Below, piece by piece: positions 30,619 through 39,501 of a stretch of 64,000 nt of DNA. Location: positions 3,055,501 through 3,119,500 of the forward strand of contig NZ_CP060092.1 in NCBI RefSeq assembly GCF_014217335.1, given 5' to 3'. The position numbers and the translations under genes are program-made. The stretch's first letter is position 1. Each line of letters opens with the position of its first letter. Below the pieces are notes generated by a model, which was given only the letters and a program-made list of their open reading frames with translations, was not told the origin of the DNA and did not search any database. The DNA comes from Teredinibacter purpureus. Lineage in GTDB: Bacteria > Pseudomonadota > Gammaproteobacteria > Pseudomonadales > Cellvibrionaceae.

Positions 30619-31608
30619 ATGATTCGAACATTATTAGGCCGTTTTTCGTCTGTGTTAACCGCAAATCCACGCAAGCTTTGTATTGGCACAATACTACTAG
30701 TACTGGTGGTTGGGCTTAATAGTTGGTTGCTTTTTTTCTATAAATTACCTGGCACAAATTTGTTTTGGTCTGCGTTACAAAATGCAGGCCATGCATTACT
30801 GTTTTTGGGTTTATCGCTTTCAGTTAGTTTTATTTTCCATTATTACGTCTTTAATCAGCGTAAACGTTTCGTAGTAGGGTTCACAATAGCCTCGTGTCTG
30901 ATTTTTGGCGGCGGCGTTGAACTTATTCAAAGTCAGGTTGGGCGTGAAGCGAGCTGGAGTGATTTTTGGCTAGATCTAGCGGGTACATTGTCGGGAGTAT
31001 CGCTTTATTTTGTGGCTCTTCTTGCAGGATGGAAAAAACTGCCCTTTCTAATCGCTAGCGGAGTACTTATGTCTCTTAGCTTGGCCGAGGCCACTAAGTG
31101 GCGGCTGGGTGAGTACTACCGTGAAAAAGCGTTTCCTGTTATAGCCGATTTTGATAATGATTGGCTCAATATCTACGCTTATGCAGCCTACAATGGCGTA
31201 CTCGAATTTGTGCCCGCACCGGTAGGGTGGCATAACAATACGTCTGTTGCGGCGCGGCTTATGATGAAGCCCGCTCCATGGCCAGGTATGACGCTAAGAG
31301 AAGTGCGCCGCGACTGGAGTGGTTACGAAAGCTTTTCCTTTGATGTGTATAACCCGCAACCTTCCGATGTCATGTTGGTGATGCGTATTCACGATGAAGC
31401 GCACAAAAACAAACATAACGACCGTTTCAATCGCACAATAATGTTAGCGCCAGGGGCACATCATATCGAAATACCTTTAGTAAAAGTAAAGCTCGCACCG
31501 AAAGATAGAGAGATGAACATGCAGCGCATCGAGACGGTAATGTTCTATTCTTATCAATTAGAAACTGAATTAATTTTATATTTTGACAACGTACGTTTGT
31601 ATCGTTGA
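30619..31608 (+). CDS. VanZ-like membrane domain fused to a beta-sandwich module
   Basis: A 329-residue two-part protein. Residues 1-165 hold about five membrane helices in a VanZ-like arrangement (NAGHALLFLGLSLS, then GGGVELIQSQVGREASWSDFWLDLAGTLSG, the E-x-x-Q and D-x-x-x-N/D signature). Residues about 175-329 are soluble and resemble galactose-binding or carbohydrate-binding beta-sandwich modules (SFDVYNPQPSDVMLVMRIHD ... HHIEIPLVKV ... LILYFDNVRLY). VanZ-type proteins are linked to teicoplanin resistance in enterococci, but their role in Gram-negatives is unknown. The fusion suggests an envelope polysaccharide contact, which is inference. Lies 15 bases after metZ. Confidence 0.65.
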   Translation: MIRTLLGRFSSVLTANPRKLCIGTILLVLVVGLNSWLLFFYKLPGTNLFWSALQNAGHALLFLGLSLSVSFIFHYYVFNQRKRFVVGFTIASCLIFGGGVELIQSQVGREASWSDFWLDLAGTLSGVSLYFVALLAGWKKLPFLIASGVLMSLSLAEATKWRLGEYYREKAFPVIADFDNDWLNIYAYAAYNGVLEFVPAPVGWHNNTSVAARLMMKPAPWPGMTLREVRRDWSGYESFSFDVYNPQPSDVMLVMRIHDEAHKNKHNDRFNRTIMLAPGAHHIEIPLVKVKLAPKDREMNMQRIETVMFYSYQLETELILYFDNVRLYR

Positions 31609-31670
31609 TCTAATCAAGCCTGAATTAGGCGCATTGCATCGCTCATTCGCAAACCGTAGGCAAACACCCC

Positions 31671-32609
31671 ATGAACCCTTTAATAGATAAGGTTGTTGAT
31701 ACCGTAGGACAGGTCCTTCTTGGCAAAGAAACGCAAGTTAAATTAGCCGTTACCTGCTTGTTTGCAAGAGGGCATTTATTGATTGAAGATTTGCCCGGCA
31801 TGGGGAAAACAACGTTAGCACAGTGTTTGGCTAGGGTATTGGGATTGGATTATAAACGCGTACAATTTACGAGCGATCTACTACCGGCAGATATACTGGG
31901 CGCCGCTATTTTTCATCGGGACACCTCAGAGTTTCACTTCCTTGAGGGGCCTGTTTTTACGCAAGTATTGCTGGCCGATGAAATCAATAGAACAACACCC
32001 AAAACACAAAGTGCACTCTTAGAGGCGATGGAAGAACAGCAGGTAACCGTCGAGGGAGAAACCCGAGCTTTACCGGAGCCCTTTTTTGTCATCGCTACTC
32101 AAAATCCTTTAAGTCAAGCCGGTACTTACCCGTTGCCGGAATCGCAATTAGATAGGTTTCTCATGCGTATTTCCCTTGGCTACCCAAATCGAGAAAGCGA
32201 GAAAAAATTATTTAAAGGGGTCGACCCGAGGAAGGTTTTACAGACGCTAGATCCAGTGATAAATTTGGATAATCTGACGCAAATCCAAGCATTGGTAGAC
32301 GAGGTACACGCAACAGATCAATTGCTAGATTACTTGCAACGCCTCGTTGATTTTACCCGTTACGATGAAAGTTTTAGTTATGGTTTATCGCCTCGTGGTG
32401 CGATGGCGTGGCTGAGAGCGGCAAAAGCTTGGGCATTATTGGAGGGGCGTGAGCATTTGTTGCCCGATGATCTACAAGCCGTTTTACCTTCTGTTGTAGG
32501 GCACCGCGTACGGGGTGTGCATACGCATGCGGCCGGTGGTAGACCGGACCAATCGCGATCACTCGTGGATCACCTCCTGTCGAGTGTGGATGTTCTCACC
32601 ACAAACTAA
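31671..32609 (+). CDS. MoxR-family AAA+ ATPase
   Basis: A 312-residue AAA+ ATPase of the MoxR branch. Walker A is GMGKTT at residues 43-48, Walker B VLLADEINR, the sensor region FVIATQNPLSQAGTYPLPESQLDRF, and the C-terminal lid contains YGLSPRGAMAWLRAAKAWALL. MoxR ATPases act as chaperones with DUF58/VWA proteins. Followed after 10 bases by a DUF58 gene and then a transglutaminase, the standard three-gene cassette. Confidence 0.93.
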   Translation: MNPLIDKVVDTVGQVLLGKETQVKLAVTCLFARGHLLIEDLPGMGKTTLAQCLARVLGLDYKRVQFTSDLLPADILGAAIFHRDTSEFHFLEGPVFTQVLLADEINRTTPKTQSALLEAMEEQQVTVEGETRALPEPFFVIATQNPLSQAGTYPLPESQLDRFLMRISLGYPNRESEKKLFKGVDPRKVLQTLDPVINLDNLTQIQALVDEVHATDQLLDYLQRLVDFTRYDESFSYGLSPRGAMAWLRAAKAWALLEGREHLLPDDLQAVLPSVVGHRVRGVHTHAAGGRPDQSRSLVDHLLSSVDVLTTN

Positions 32610-32619
32610 AGGCGCGGCC

Positions 32620-33627
32620 ATGAGTGACGAAGCAAGTCCGGTTTCTGATCAGGAGGTTCGAAAACACGGGTTTATTCTGCGTACTATCGAACGCCACTTT
32701 TTCCGTTATGTAGATCGCCACGTGCCGCCTGCTAATTATCACCGTATTGATCGAAAAAAACTGTATATTCTTCCGTCAAAGCGCGGCGCTGCGTTTATTA
32801 TCGTCATTATCGTTTTGTGGTTGCTAGGCACGAATTACCAGAATAATTTAGTACTGGCACTTTCCTTTTTAATGATTAGTGTTTTCGTGGTTACTATTCT
32901 TAATACTCACCAAAATCTATCATCGTTATCCATTGAATATGCCGGAACATCGTCAGCATTTGCCGGTGAGGATGTTGAATTTGTATTTACACTGACCAAT
33001 CATTCAAGGCGATATATGGAAAGTGTTGAGATTGGTTGGCAAACGGGAGGGCATCTCGTTGCCAATATTGATGTGCACCCTTACGAATCGATAAAAATCC
33101 GTATTCCACAGAAATCGCTTAAACGAGGCTGGCAGCAACCGGGGCGCATGCGGTTGCAGAGTTATTTTCCGCTTGGCATTGTAAAGTGTTGGTCGTGGCT
33201 CAGTTGGGATATCACGGCATTAATCTATCCCGCTCCTATAGAAGTACCATTGCCGAGTTCTTGCAAAGCGGATGCAGAAGGTAATGGATTACACCCCATA
33301 AAAGGTGGCGAAGATTTTAGTGGTATTCGTGAGTATCGCCCAGGTGATTCTTTAAAACATATAGCGTGGCGGGCGTACGCGCAAGAAAAAGGGCTTTATT
33401 CTAAAGAATTTAGCCAGAATGTCTCTCAAGAACGCTGGATAATATTTAGCGATATTGCACCGCAAGACGTCGAGTTAAAACTTTCGGCGATGTGCTACTG
33501 GGCATTGCAGTTTAGCCTTGACGATGAAGAATACGGTATTGTTTTGCCCGCAGATATTATCTCGCCAGACCGAGGTGAGAATCATCGACGTAAAGTGCTT
33601 GAGACGCTTGCGCGTTACGAGGCCTAG
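32620..33627 (+). CDS. DUF58 domain protein
   Basis: A 335-residue protein with two close membrane helices (about residues 57-90, GAAFIIVIIVLWLLG then LALSFLMISVFVVTIL) followed by the DUF58 core with the signature GGEDFSGIREYRPGDSLKHIAW, found in MoxR-linked VWA-like proteins. The ATG at 32620 is chosen because it lies 10 bases after the MoxR stop; the frame is open 35 codons further up but overlaps moxR. Likely partner of the MoxR ATPase. Cellular role is not established. Confidence 0.9.
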   Translation: MSDEASPVSDQEVRKHGFILRTIERHFFRYVDRHVPPANYHRIDRKKLYILPSKRGAAFIIVIIVLWLLGTNYQNNLVLALSFLMISVFVVTILNTHQNLSSLSIEYAGTSSAFAGEDVEFVFTLTNHSRRYMESVEIGWQTGGHLVANIDVHPYESIKIRIPQKSLKRGWQQPGRMRLQSYFPLGIVKCWSWLSWDITALIYPAPIEVPLPSSCKADAEGNGLHPIKGGEDFSGIREYRPGDSLKHIAWRAYAQEKGLYSKEFSQNVSQERWIIFSDIAPQDVELKLSAMCYWALQFSLDDEEYGIVLPADIISPDRGENHRRKVLETLARYEA

Positions 33628-33635
33628 TAATCACT

Positions 33636-35729
33636 ATGGTCTTAAATCAATTCAAAATTTTTCAAAAGCTGACCCTTCGCGTTGGGAGGGGCGCGCAGGC
33701 GACCGATCGTTTTACCTCCAGTTTTGTTAGTCGAGAAACGTTGGCATGGGTGGTTTTCGCGCAAGGTTTTGCCATTCTACCGCTTTTTTTACATCTACCA
33801 TTATGGCTGTCAATAATATGGGCCTCGGCTGTTTTTACTCGTATTCAAACTTTTCGAGGTGTTTGGCCTTTTCCTAGTACGTTTATAAAATTACTGTTCG
33901 GCATTTCGGGAGCTACAGCTTTATATTTAAGCTTTGGTGGACGCATGGGCGTAGAGGTGATGATTAGTTTTTTATTGTTATCGTTTGTGCTCAAACTTAT
34001 CGAAATGCGCAATAGAATTGATGTGCTTATTGTGTTGTATATTGGCTTCGTAACCATAGCAGCACACTTGTTATTGTCACCCACTATTTGGGGGAGTGCA
34101 TATAGCTTATTTACCTGTGGCGTTTTGTTGGCGGCCTTACGGTCGGTGTTTCAGCACCGCAAGGTTAACGTTCGCGAACGCCTGTGGTCGGGCTTTTCTG
34201 TTCTACTGCAGGCTTTGCCTGTTATGTTGATTCTGTTCTTGGTTATGCCACGGCTGGGGCAGCTTTGGGCTGTGCCCTCAATGAGTGAGTCGAGCAAAAC
34301 GGGGTTTAGTGATTCAATGTCACCCGGGGATATTAGCGATTTAATTGAGTCTGATGAAATTGTTTTTCGGGCAACGTTTAAAAATGGCCCCATTCCGGAA
34401 CCTCATCAACGTTATTGGCGAGGGTTGGTGCTTGAACAATTTGATGGGCGTAAGTGGCAGCGGGTTAGTACGGGGTGGATGGGGCGTGAATCAGGTAGTC
34501 AGCCAGCAGAGAAAGCACACAGTAAATGGGGTTTGATTACGCCCTCTGACAGTGGAACAACATTTAATTACTCCGTACTGCTAGAACCCCATCATTACCA
34601 ATGGATGTTCACCTTAATGGCGCCATTAGAGGCGTATTCGCCTAGCGTACAAACATTGTTTAACGAGCAAGTATTACTGTTAAGTGCACTGCCAATTACT
34701 GGACGCACGTATTACGAAGTGGTTTCGACCCTTGATTACAAGCTTACACCTAGCGCACTTGATGAGCGTGTACGTAAACGCAATTTGGCTCTGCCTGAAA
34801 AGGGCAACGTACAGGCGCGTGCGATGGCTCAGGAGTGGGTTGAAGACGGCCTTGCCGCTACTGACGTTATTGAGCGCATAAACGACCTCTATAGCCAACG
34901 CTTTACCTATACGTTGCGGCCACCCATGCTGGGTGAAAACTCTGTAGATGATTTTATGTTTCAAACCCAGCGAGGGTTTTGCGAACATTTTTCTTCCAGT
35001 TTTGTCTTTCTTGCCCGCGCAGCAGGCATTCCTGCGCGTGTAGTATTGGGGTATCAGGGCGGTCATTACAGAGAAGAGGATCGATACATAGTGGTTCGAC
35101 AATCGGATGCCCATGCGTGGGCGGAAGTCTGGCTGGAGGGCTCTGGCTGGACACGAATCGATCCAACAGCAGCTGTTTCCCCGCTGAGAATCGAGCGCGC
35201 CTTACATGAGGCTGTAGACAGTACAGAATCATCTTTAGTGGGAGGGGCTTTTCTTCGTATAAGAGCCTTGTCTTGGCTGGCGGATGTACGGAATAGATGG
35301 GAAGAATTTGATTACCTTTGGCAAACAAATGTACTTGGCTATGATGGCGATACACAGGGCGGTATTCTCCAGCGTTTACTGGGGGGAACGGACCCTTGGC
35401 GGGTTGCCCTTTTTTTTGTTGGTGGAATTGGGGGCATGTTGTCGCTCTATTATATTTGGAGCTTCTTACGCTTTAAGCGCCCACAGCAGGCGCCAGAATT
35501 ACGCCTATTACTGGCTGCGCTGCGACGTTTAGAGAGGCACGGTATTAGGCGTTCCCCTCAAGAAACACCCGTGGCGTTTGCCCAAAAGGTGGCGAAAGAG
35601 AAGCCTGCTTTAGCACCCGTCGTGAATAAGGTTGTGAGCCTATACTGTTCTATTGTTTACCAACCTATAGGGACGGATAGAAAAGCGCTTATTGCGCAAT
35701 TACGTCTTGAATCTCAGAAAATACGTTAA
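33636..35729 (+). CDS. tgpA: TgpA-like membrane transglutaminase
   Basis: A 697-residue protein: several N-terminal membrane helices (DUF3488 region, about residues 35-215), a periplasmic transglutaminase core with the catalytic triad Cys449 (RGFCEHFSSSF), His493 (SDAHAWAE) and Asp509 (TRIDPTA), a further membrane helix (about 585-610), and a C-terminal cytoplasmic DUF4129-type tail. P. aeruginosa TgpA (PA2873) is essential and has transglutaminase activity. ATG lies 8 bases after the DUF58 stop. Third gene of the MoxR-DUF58-TGase cassette. Confidence 0.92.
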   Translation: MVLNQFKIFQKLTLRVGRGAQATDRFTSSFVSRETLAWVVFAQGFAILPLFLHLPLWLSIIWASAVFTRIQTFRGVWPFPSTFIKLLFGISGATALYLSFGGRMGVEVMISFLLLSFVLKLIEMRNRIDVLIVLYIGFVTIAAHLLLSPTIWGSAYSLFTCGVLLAALRSVFQHRKVNVRERLWSGFSVLLQALPVMLILFLVMPRLGQLWAVPSMSESSKTGFSDSMSPGDISDLIESDEIVFRATFKNGPIPEPHQRYWRGLVLEQFDGRKWQRVSTGWMGRESGSQPAEKAHSKWGLITPSDSGTTFNYSVLLEPHHYQWMFTLMAPLEAYSPSVQTLFNEQVLLLSALPITGRTYYEVVSTLDYKLTPSALDERVRKRNLALPEKGNVQARAMAQEWVEDGLAATDVIERINDLYSQRFTYTLRPPMLGENSVDDFMFQTQRGFCEHFSSSFVFLARAAGIPARVVLGYQGGHYREEDRYIVVRQSDAHAWAEVWLEGSGWTRIDPTAAVSPLRIERALHEAVDSTESSLVGGAFLRIRALSWLADVRNRWEEFDYLWQTNVLGYDGDTQGGILQRLLGGTDPWRVALFFVGGIGGMLSLYYIWSFLRFKRPQQAPELRLLLAALRRLERHGIRRSPQETPVAFAQKVAKEKPALAPVVNKVVSLYCSIVYQPIGTDRKALIAQLRLESQKIR

Positions 35730-35983
35730 CGGGTCAGTGTTGCTCCAAAACAACGCTTTTAGATGCCAAATGTTACAATTGAGGGCGTCTGTGGTATCGT
35801 TTGCGCCCTGTGAAAACGCGGTTATTGAAGTCCATATAAAAGTTAGGGATTATTTGGCTGCGTTATTCTAGACACATAATCTCATCCGTTGAGATGTTAT
35901 ATCTTTTCAATATCCATAAGGGACGAGTTACCGAGTAATTGGTGGATGTCTCGCGATAAAAAATTTGAACGTAGGAGCAAACA

Positions 35984-37276
35984 ATGAAAACTTGTCTTCG
36001 CGCACTCTGCTTGCTTGGTCTGGTGCTTCCGGCAGTGGCTACTGCCGATGAATTGAATTCGGGCAATACAGCCTGGATTCTAACGTCCACAGCTTTAGTG
36101 TTGTTTATGACATTACCGGGTCTTGCGTTGTTCTACGGCGGCTTGGTAAGAACAAAAAATATTCTGTCTGTATTAATGCAATGCTTTGCGATCGCGTGTG
36201 TAGCGTCATTGGTTTGGCTGTTTGTTGGTTATTCCCTCGCGTTTGGTGAAGGCAATCTCATTATTGGTGATATGAGCAAAGCCTTTTTTGCTGTAGTGGG
36301 CAAAGATTCTATGAGTGGCGATATCCCTGAGCCGCTGTTCGCTATGTTTCAAATGACTTTTGTGATTATTACGCCAGCGCTCATAGTCGGTGCTTTCGCT
36401 GAGCGTATGAAATTTTCATCGGTGTTAATTTTCAGTTTATTCTGGATCTTGGCGGTTTACGTTCCTGTGTGTCATTGGGTTTGGGGCGGCGGTTGGCTAG
36501 CTCAAATGGGCGTATTGGACTTCGCCGGTGGTACGGTTGTACATATTACCGCTGGGGTTGCCGCGTTGGTTGTTGCACTAATGATAGGCAATCGAAAAGG
36601 TTTTCCTGAAACGGCTATGCCACCGCACAATATGACTATGACCGTTACTGGCGCGGGAATGTTATGGGTAGGATGGTTCGGCTTTAATGCTGGTAGTGCG
36701 CTCGCGGCTAATGGTGATGCCGCAATGGCAATGCTGGTTACGCACATATCGGCGGCGGCTGGTGCGTTGGCTTGGATGTCCATGGAGTGGTCAAAGTTTG
36801 GCAAGCCAAGTGTATTAGGCATTGTGACGGGTATGGTTGCAGGCTTAGGTACGATCACACCCGCTTCGGGTTTTGTTGGCCCGATGGGCGCTTTAGTTAT
36901 TGGTCTTACGGCGGGTGTTGTTTGTTTTTATGCCACGCAATTTATCAAGCGTAAGCTGGTCATAGACGATTCTCTAGATGTGTTCCCTGTCCACGGTGTG
37001 GGTGGCATTTTAGGTACTTTGGCTGTAGGTGTATTTTCATCAACGCAACTGGGTGTGTTCTCCGGTTTTGGTTTTGCCGAAGGTATAGAATCTATTGGGG
37101 AGCAGCTAGGAGCTCAAGCGATAGGTGTTGTAGTAACAGCGTTGTATACAGCCGTTGTCACTTATCTATTAGTGAAATTGACGGGCTTGTTGACTGGCGG
37201 TATTCGAGTTGATACCGACGAAGAAACGCAAGGCCTAGATATAGTGCTACACGAAGAAAGTGGTTATAAGTACTAA
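35984..37276 (+). CDS. amtB: ammonium transporter
   Basis: A 430-residue Amt/Rh channel with a cleavable signal sequence (ending near AVATADE), then 11 predicted membrane helices. The twin pore histidines are His187 (GGTVVHITAGVAAL) and His337 (DVFPVHGVGGILG). Signature GLALFYGGLVRTKN is intact. Most AmtB genes sit behind glnK; here no PII gene is adjacent, so control by PII, if any, acts in trans. The upstream 250 bases should hold its promoter, but I found no well-spaced sigma-54 site. A terminator follows. Confidence 0.95.
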   Translation: MKTCLRALCLLGLVLPAVATADELNSGNTAWILTSTALVLFMTLPGLALFYGGLVRTKNILSVLMQCFAIACVASLVWLFVGYSLAFGEGNLIIGDMSKAFFAVVGKDSMSGDIPEPLFAMFQMTFVIITPALIVGAFAERMKFSSVLIFSLFWILAVYVPVCHWVWGGGWLAQMGVLDFAGGTVVHITAGVAALVVALMIGNRKGFPETAMPPHNMTMTVTGAGMLWVGWFGFNAGSALAANGDAAMAMLVTHISAAAGALAWMSMEWSKFGKPSVLGIVTGMVAGLGTITPASGFVGPMGALVIGLTAGVVCFYATQFIKRKLVIDDSLDVFPVHGVGGILGTLAVGVFSSTQLGVFSGFGFAEGIESIGEQLGAQAIGVVVTALYTAVVTYLLVKLTGLLTGGIRVDTDEETQGLDIVLHEESGYKY

Positions 37277-37304
37277 AAAATTCGTTGAATAAGCTGTTGT
37301 TTTA

Positions 37305-37333
37305 AAGAGCCACCTTTATAGGTGGCTCTTTTG
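37305..37333 (+). terminator. rho-independent terminator after amtB
   Basis: A perfect 10-pair stem, AAGAGCCACC with GGTGGCTCTT (37305-37314 and 37321-37330), loop TTTATA, followed by TT and a T-rich run. Lies 28 bases after the amtB stop. Confidence 0.9.
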
Positions 37334-37385
37334 TTTTACGCTACATTCTCTCTGTTTGACTACCCACAGTGGATGTTTGATCTTT

Positions 37386-38612
37386 ATGATTCACACCTAT
37401 AGCACTCTACCAAACTCGGTAAGAAAGTTTTTAATCGCACACGGCGCCTCTGCCTTTAGTCTTGGCGTTCATCAGGTTTTATTGGCGTGGTTATCGGTTA
37501 GTTTACTTGGTTTAAGTTCATCAAGTTTGGGCTGGATTCAAGCCGCAGGGCTAATTCCAAATTTGTTGCTTATGTTGGTTGCAGGGGCCCTTGCGGATAA
37601 ATGCAATGTGTACCGAATATTGTTGATGGCGCAGTTAGGTTTGACGGTGTGTTTTTTGGCTTTGGCGGCCCTTATTGCTACAAATTCGCTTACCTTTTTG
37701 ACTTTGGCTATTTATGCCATTGCCGTTGGTTCCGCGAATGCGTTTATTCAGCCCGCACGCGAAAAAATTGTGGGTGATTTGAGCCAGCATTCGGTGCAGG
37801 TGAAAATTACTCGCGCGAGTATCGTCCAGTTTACACTTCAAGCTGTTGGGGTTGTTGTTGCGGCATTATCGGATCAGGCGGGTTTAGTGTTTGTTATCGT
37901 GATACAGGCCGTGGTCAGCGGTTTGTCAGCATTACAGCTACGCTCGCTCGGCCATACCGCAATGAGCGCTGCGGGTGTGAGCAAGGTTGCGGGCCCAGTT
38001 ACGCTATTTAGATTGCAAATTCTTGAGGGTATTCGAGCGGTCAGCTCGGATAAACGACTGGTTCAGCTCGTTGGGCTCGTGGGCTTTAATGGCTTTATGC
38101 ATTTAGGGCTTTATATTGTTGTCATGCCTTTGTTCGCACGTGATATCTACGGTTTTAACACCTTGGAATACGGTTTTTTACAACTGTGTTTTGTGCTTGG
38201 AATGCTGTCGGCGCATATATTGATAATGTTTAAGCCTCGCATAGAGTATCCCGCGCAAGGCGCTTTATTTAGTCTGCTTTACACTGCAATTGTTGGTTAT
38301 GCATTGTCTTATCAACCAACAATTACGGGCCTGTATATCATGGTTGTTTTTTGGGGATGGATTGCGGGCTATTCGGCTTCTCATTGCCGAATGGTACTTC
38401 AATCGCTGGCAAAGCCAGAGCTGAAGGGGCGTCTGATGTCGATATATCAATTAATGTTATTTGGTATGGCTCCTTTAGGGGCTTTGGTAGCGGGGTATTT
38501 TTCCGCTTTTTATTCTTTTAGCGAGATATTTTCTGTTCTTAGCGGCGCAAGTATTGCGTTGTTTGTTCTCTTCCTTTTTACACGAGATTTGTGGGCTGTT
38601 CAGCAACAATAA
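37386..38612 (+). CDS. MFS transporter
   Basis: A 408-residue membrane protein with about 12 helices, of the MFS_3/EntS-like branch (LLMLVAGALADKCNVYRIL in the first cytoplasmic loop matches the GxLaDrxxrr signature; GRLMSIYQLMLFGMAPLGALVAGYF late in the protein is typical of this branch). The ATG at 37386 is preferred to a TTG 30 bases upstream. Substrate unknown; branch members export siderophores, drugs or other small molecules. It is flanked by the amtB terminator and the SatP gene and looks monocistronic. Confidence 0.85.
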   Translation: MIHTYSTLPNSVRKFLIAHGASAFSLGVHQVLLAWLSVSLLGLSSSSLGWIQAAGLIPNLLLMLVAGALADKCNVYRILLMAQLGLTVCFLALAALIATNSLTFLTLAIYAIAVGSANAFIQPAREKIVGDLSQHSVQVKITRASIVQFTLQAVGVVVAALSDQAGLVFVIVIQAVVSGLSALQLRSLGHTAMSAAGVSKVAGPVTLFRLQILEGIRAVSSDKRLVQLVGLVGFNGFMHLGLYIVVMPLFARDIYGFNTLEYGFLQLCFVLGMLSAHILIMFKPRIEYPAQGALFSLLYTAIVGYALSYQPTITGLYIMVVFWGWIAGYSASHCRMVLQSLAKPELKGRLMSIYQLMLFGMAPLGALVAGYFSAFYSFSEIFSVLSGASIALFVLFLFTRDLWAVQQQ

Positions 38613-38700
38613 CACGCCATTTTTTGATCGAAATCCATTGGCTTTATCCCGTTATCTTTATAGTAACTCTCAAGACAGAAATCACTGTTAGCAAAGCAGG

Positions 38701-38719
38701 CCTTCTGTGATCCAGAAGG
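38701..38719. promoter_or_regulatory. 7-bp inverted repeat upstream of satP
   Basis: A perfect inverted repeat CCTTCTG-TGATC-CAGAAGG, centred 48 bases before the satP ATG. It has no T-run, so a terminator is unlikely; an operator or a leader hairpin are the options. Function inferred only from position and symmetry. Confidence 0.35.
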
Positions 38720-38757
38720 TAATGTAATTAACTTGTTGGAAAGAGAGAGTGCGTATT

Positions 38758-39357
38758 ATGAGTATGGTAAGTGAGCTGGTAGGGCATGAAGTCGTAACAA
38801 TTAAAACTACCGACCTAACGGCTAACCCAGCACCACTTGGGCTGATGGGATTTGGTATGACGACGGTGCTATTGAATTTACACAATGCCGGACTGTTTTC
38901 GTTGGGGTCGATGATTCTAGCCATGGGGATATTCTACGGTGGTATTGCACAAGTGATAGCGGGAATATTGGAATGGAAAAAAGGAAATACGTTTGGTACT
39001 ACCGCCTTTATATCGTACGGTTTTTTCTGGATGACGTTAGTGGGGTTGCTTGTGCTTCCCAAGATGGGGCTCGTAGAGGCTCCTGAAAATTCAGCAATGG
39101 TAGCATGGCTTACTATTTGGGGTATTTTTACGGCCATTCTTTTTGTCGGCACACTAAAGTTAAATCGTTCTCTTCAGTTTATTTTTGCATCACTTGTCGT
39201 ATTGTTTTTCTTATTGGCGATTGGAGACGCAATGGATAGTGCGCTGATTAAGACAATTGCTGGTTATGAGGGGATTATTTGCGGAGCTTCGGCTATCTAT
39301 GCCGCGGCGGCTCAAATTATAAATGAAACGCATGGTCGCGATGTGTTGCCTCTTTAA
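38758..39357 (+). CDS. satP: acetate/succinate transporter, GPR1/FUN34/YaaH family
   Basis: A 199-residue protein with six predicted membrane helices. The family signature [14 protein letters not shown] follows a short N-terminus, and [29 protein letters not shown] matches the second conserved block. SatP takes up acetate and succinate with protons in E. coli. The ATG at 38758 is preferred over a GTG nine bases upstream because the AAGAGAGAG ribosome binding site is then 8-9 bases away. A strong bidirectional terminator follows. Confidence 0.93.
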   Translation: MSMVSELVGHEVVTIKTTDLTANPAPLGLMGFGMTTVLLNLHNAGLFSLGSMILAMGIFYGGIAQVIAGILEWKKGNTFGTTAFISYGFFWMTLVGLLVLPKMGLVEAPENSAMVAWLTIWGIFTAILFVGTLKLNRSLQFIFASLVVLFFLLAIGDAMDSALIKTIAGYEGIICGASAIYAAAAQIINETHGRDVLPL

Positions 39358-39390
39358 GTTGAGAAGGTAAGCGCTTAACTGTAGTGCTAT

Positions 39391-39428
39391 AAAAAACGGC
39401 TTTAGCGTTAGTGCTAAAGCCGTTTTTT
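39391..39428. terminator. bidirectional terminator between satP and the methyltransferase gene
   Basis: A perfect 16-pair stem, AAAAAACGGCTTTAGC with its complement, loop GTTAGT. A-run and T-run flank the G+C core, so it can stop both satP and the convergent methyltransferase transcript. Confidence 0.92.
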
Positions 39429-39501
39429 AATGCCGTGTGATAGTGTTTATATGTTAGTCGTTGCTGCGTGAAACCAAGCTGATATGTGCGTTTATAGCTT
39501 C

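Noticed and set aside
34680..35114. Antisense open frame of 144 codons inside the transglutaminase gene
   Set aside because: It lies wholly within a well-conserved coding region on the opposite strand and shows no recognisable motif.
35792..35804. Possible sigma-54 promoter before amtB (TGGTATCGTTTGC)
   Set aside because: The GG and GC elements are 8 bases apart, not the required 10, and the intervening bases do not fit.
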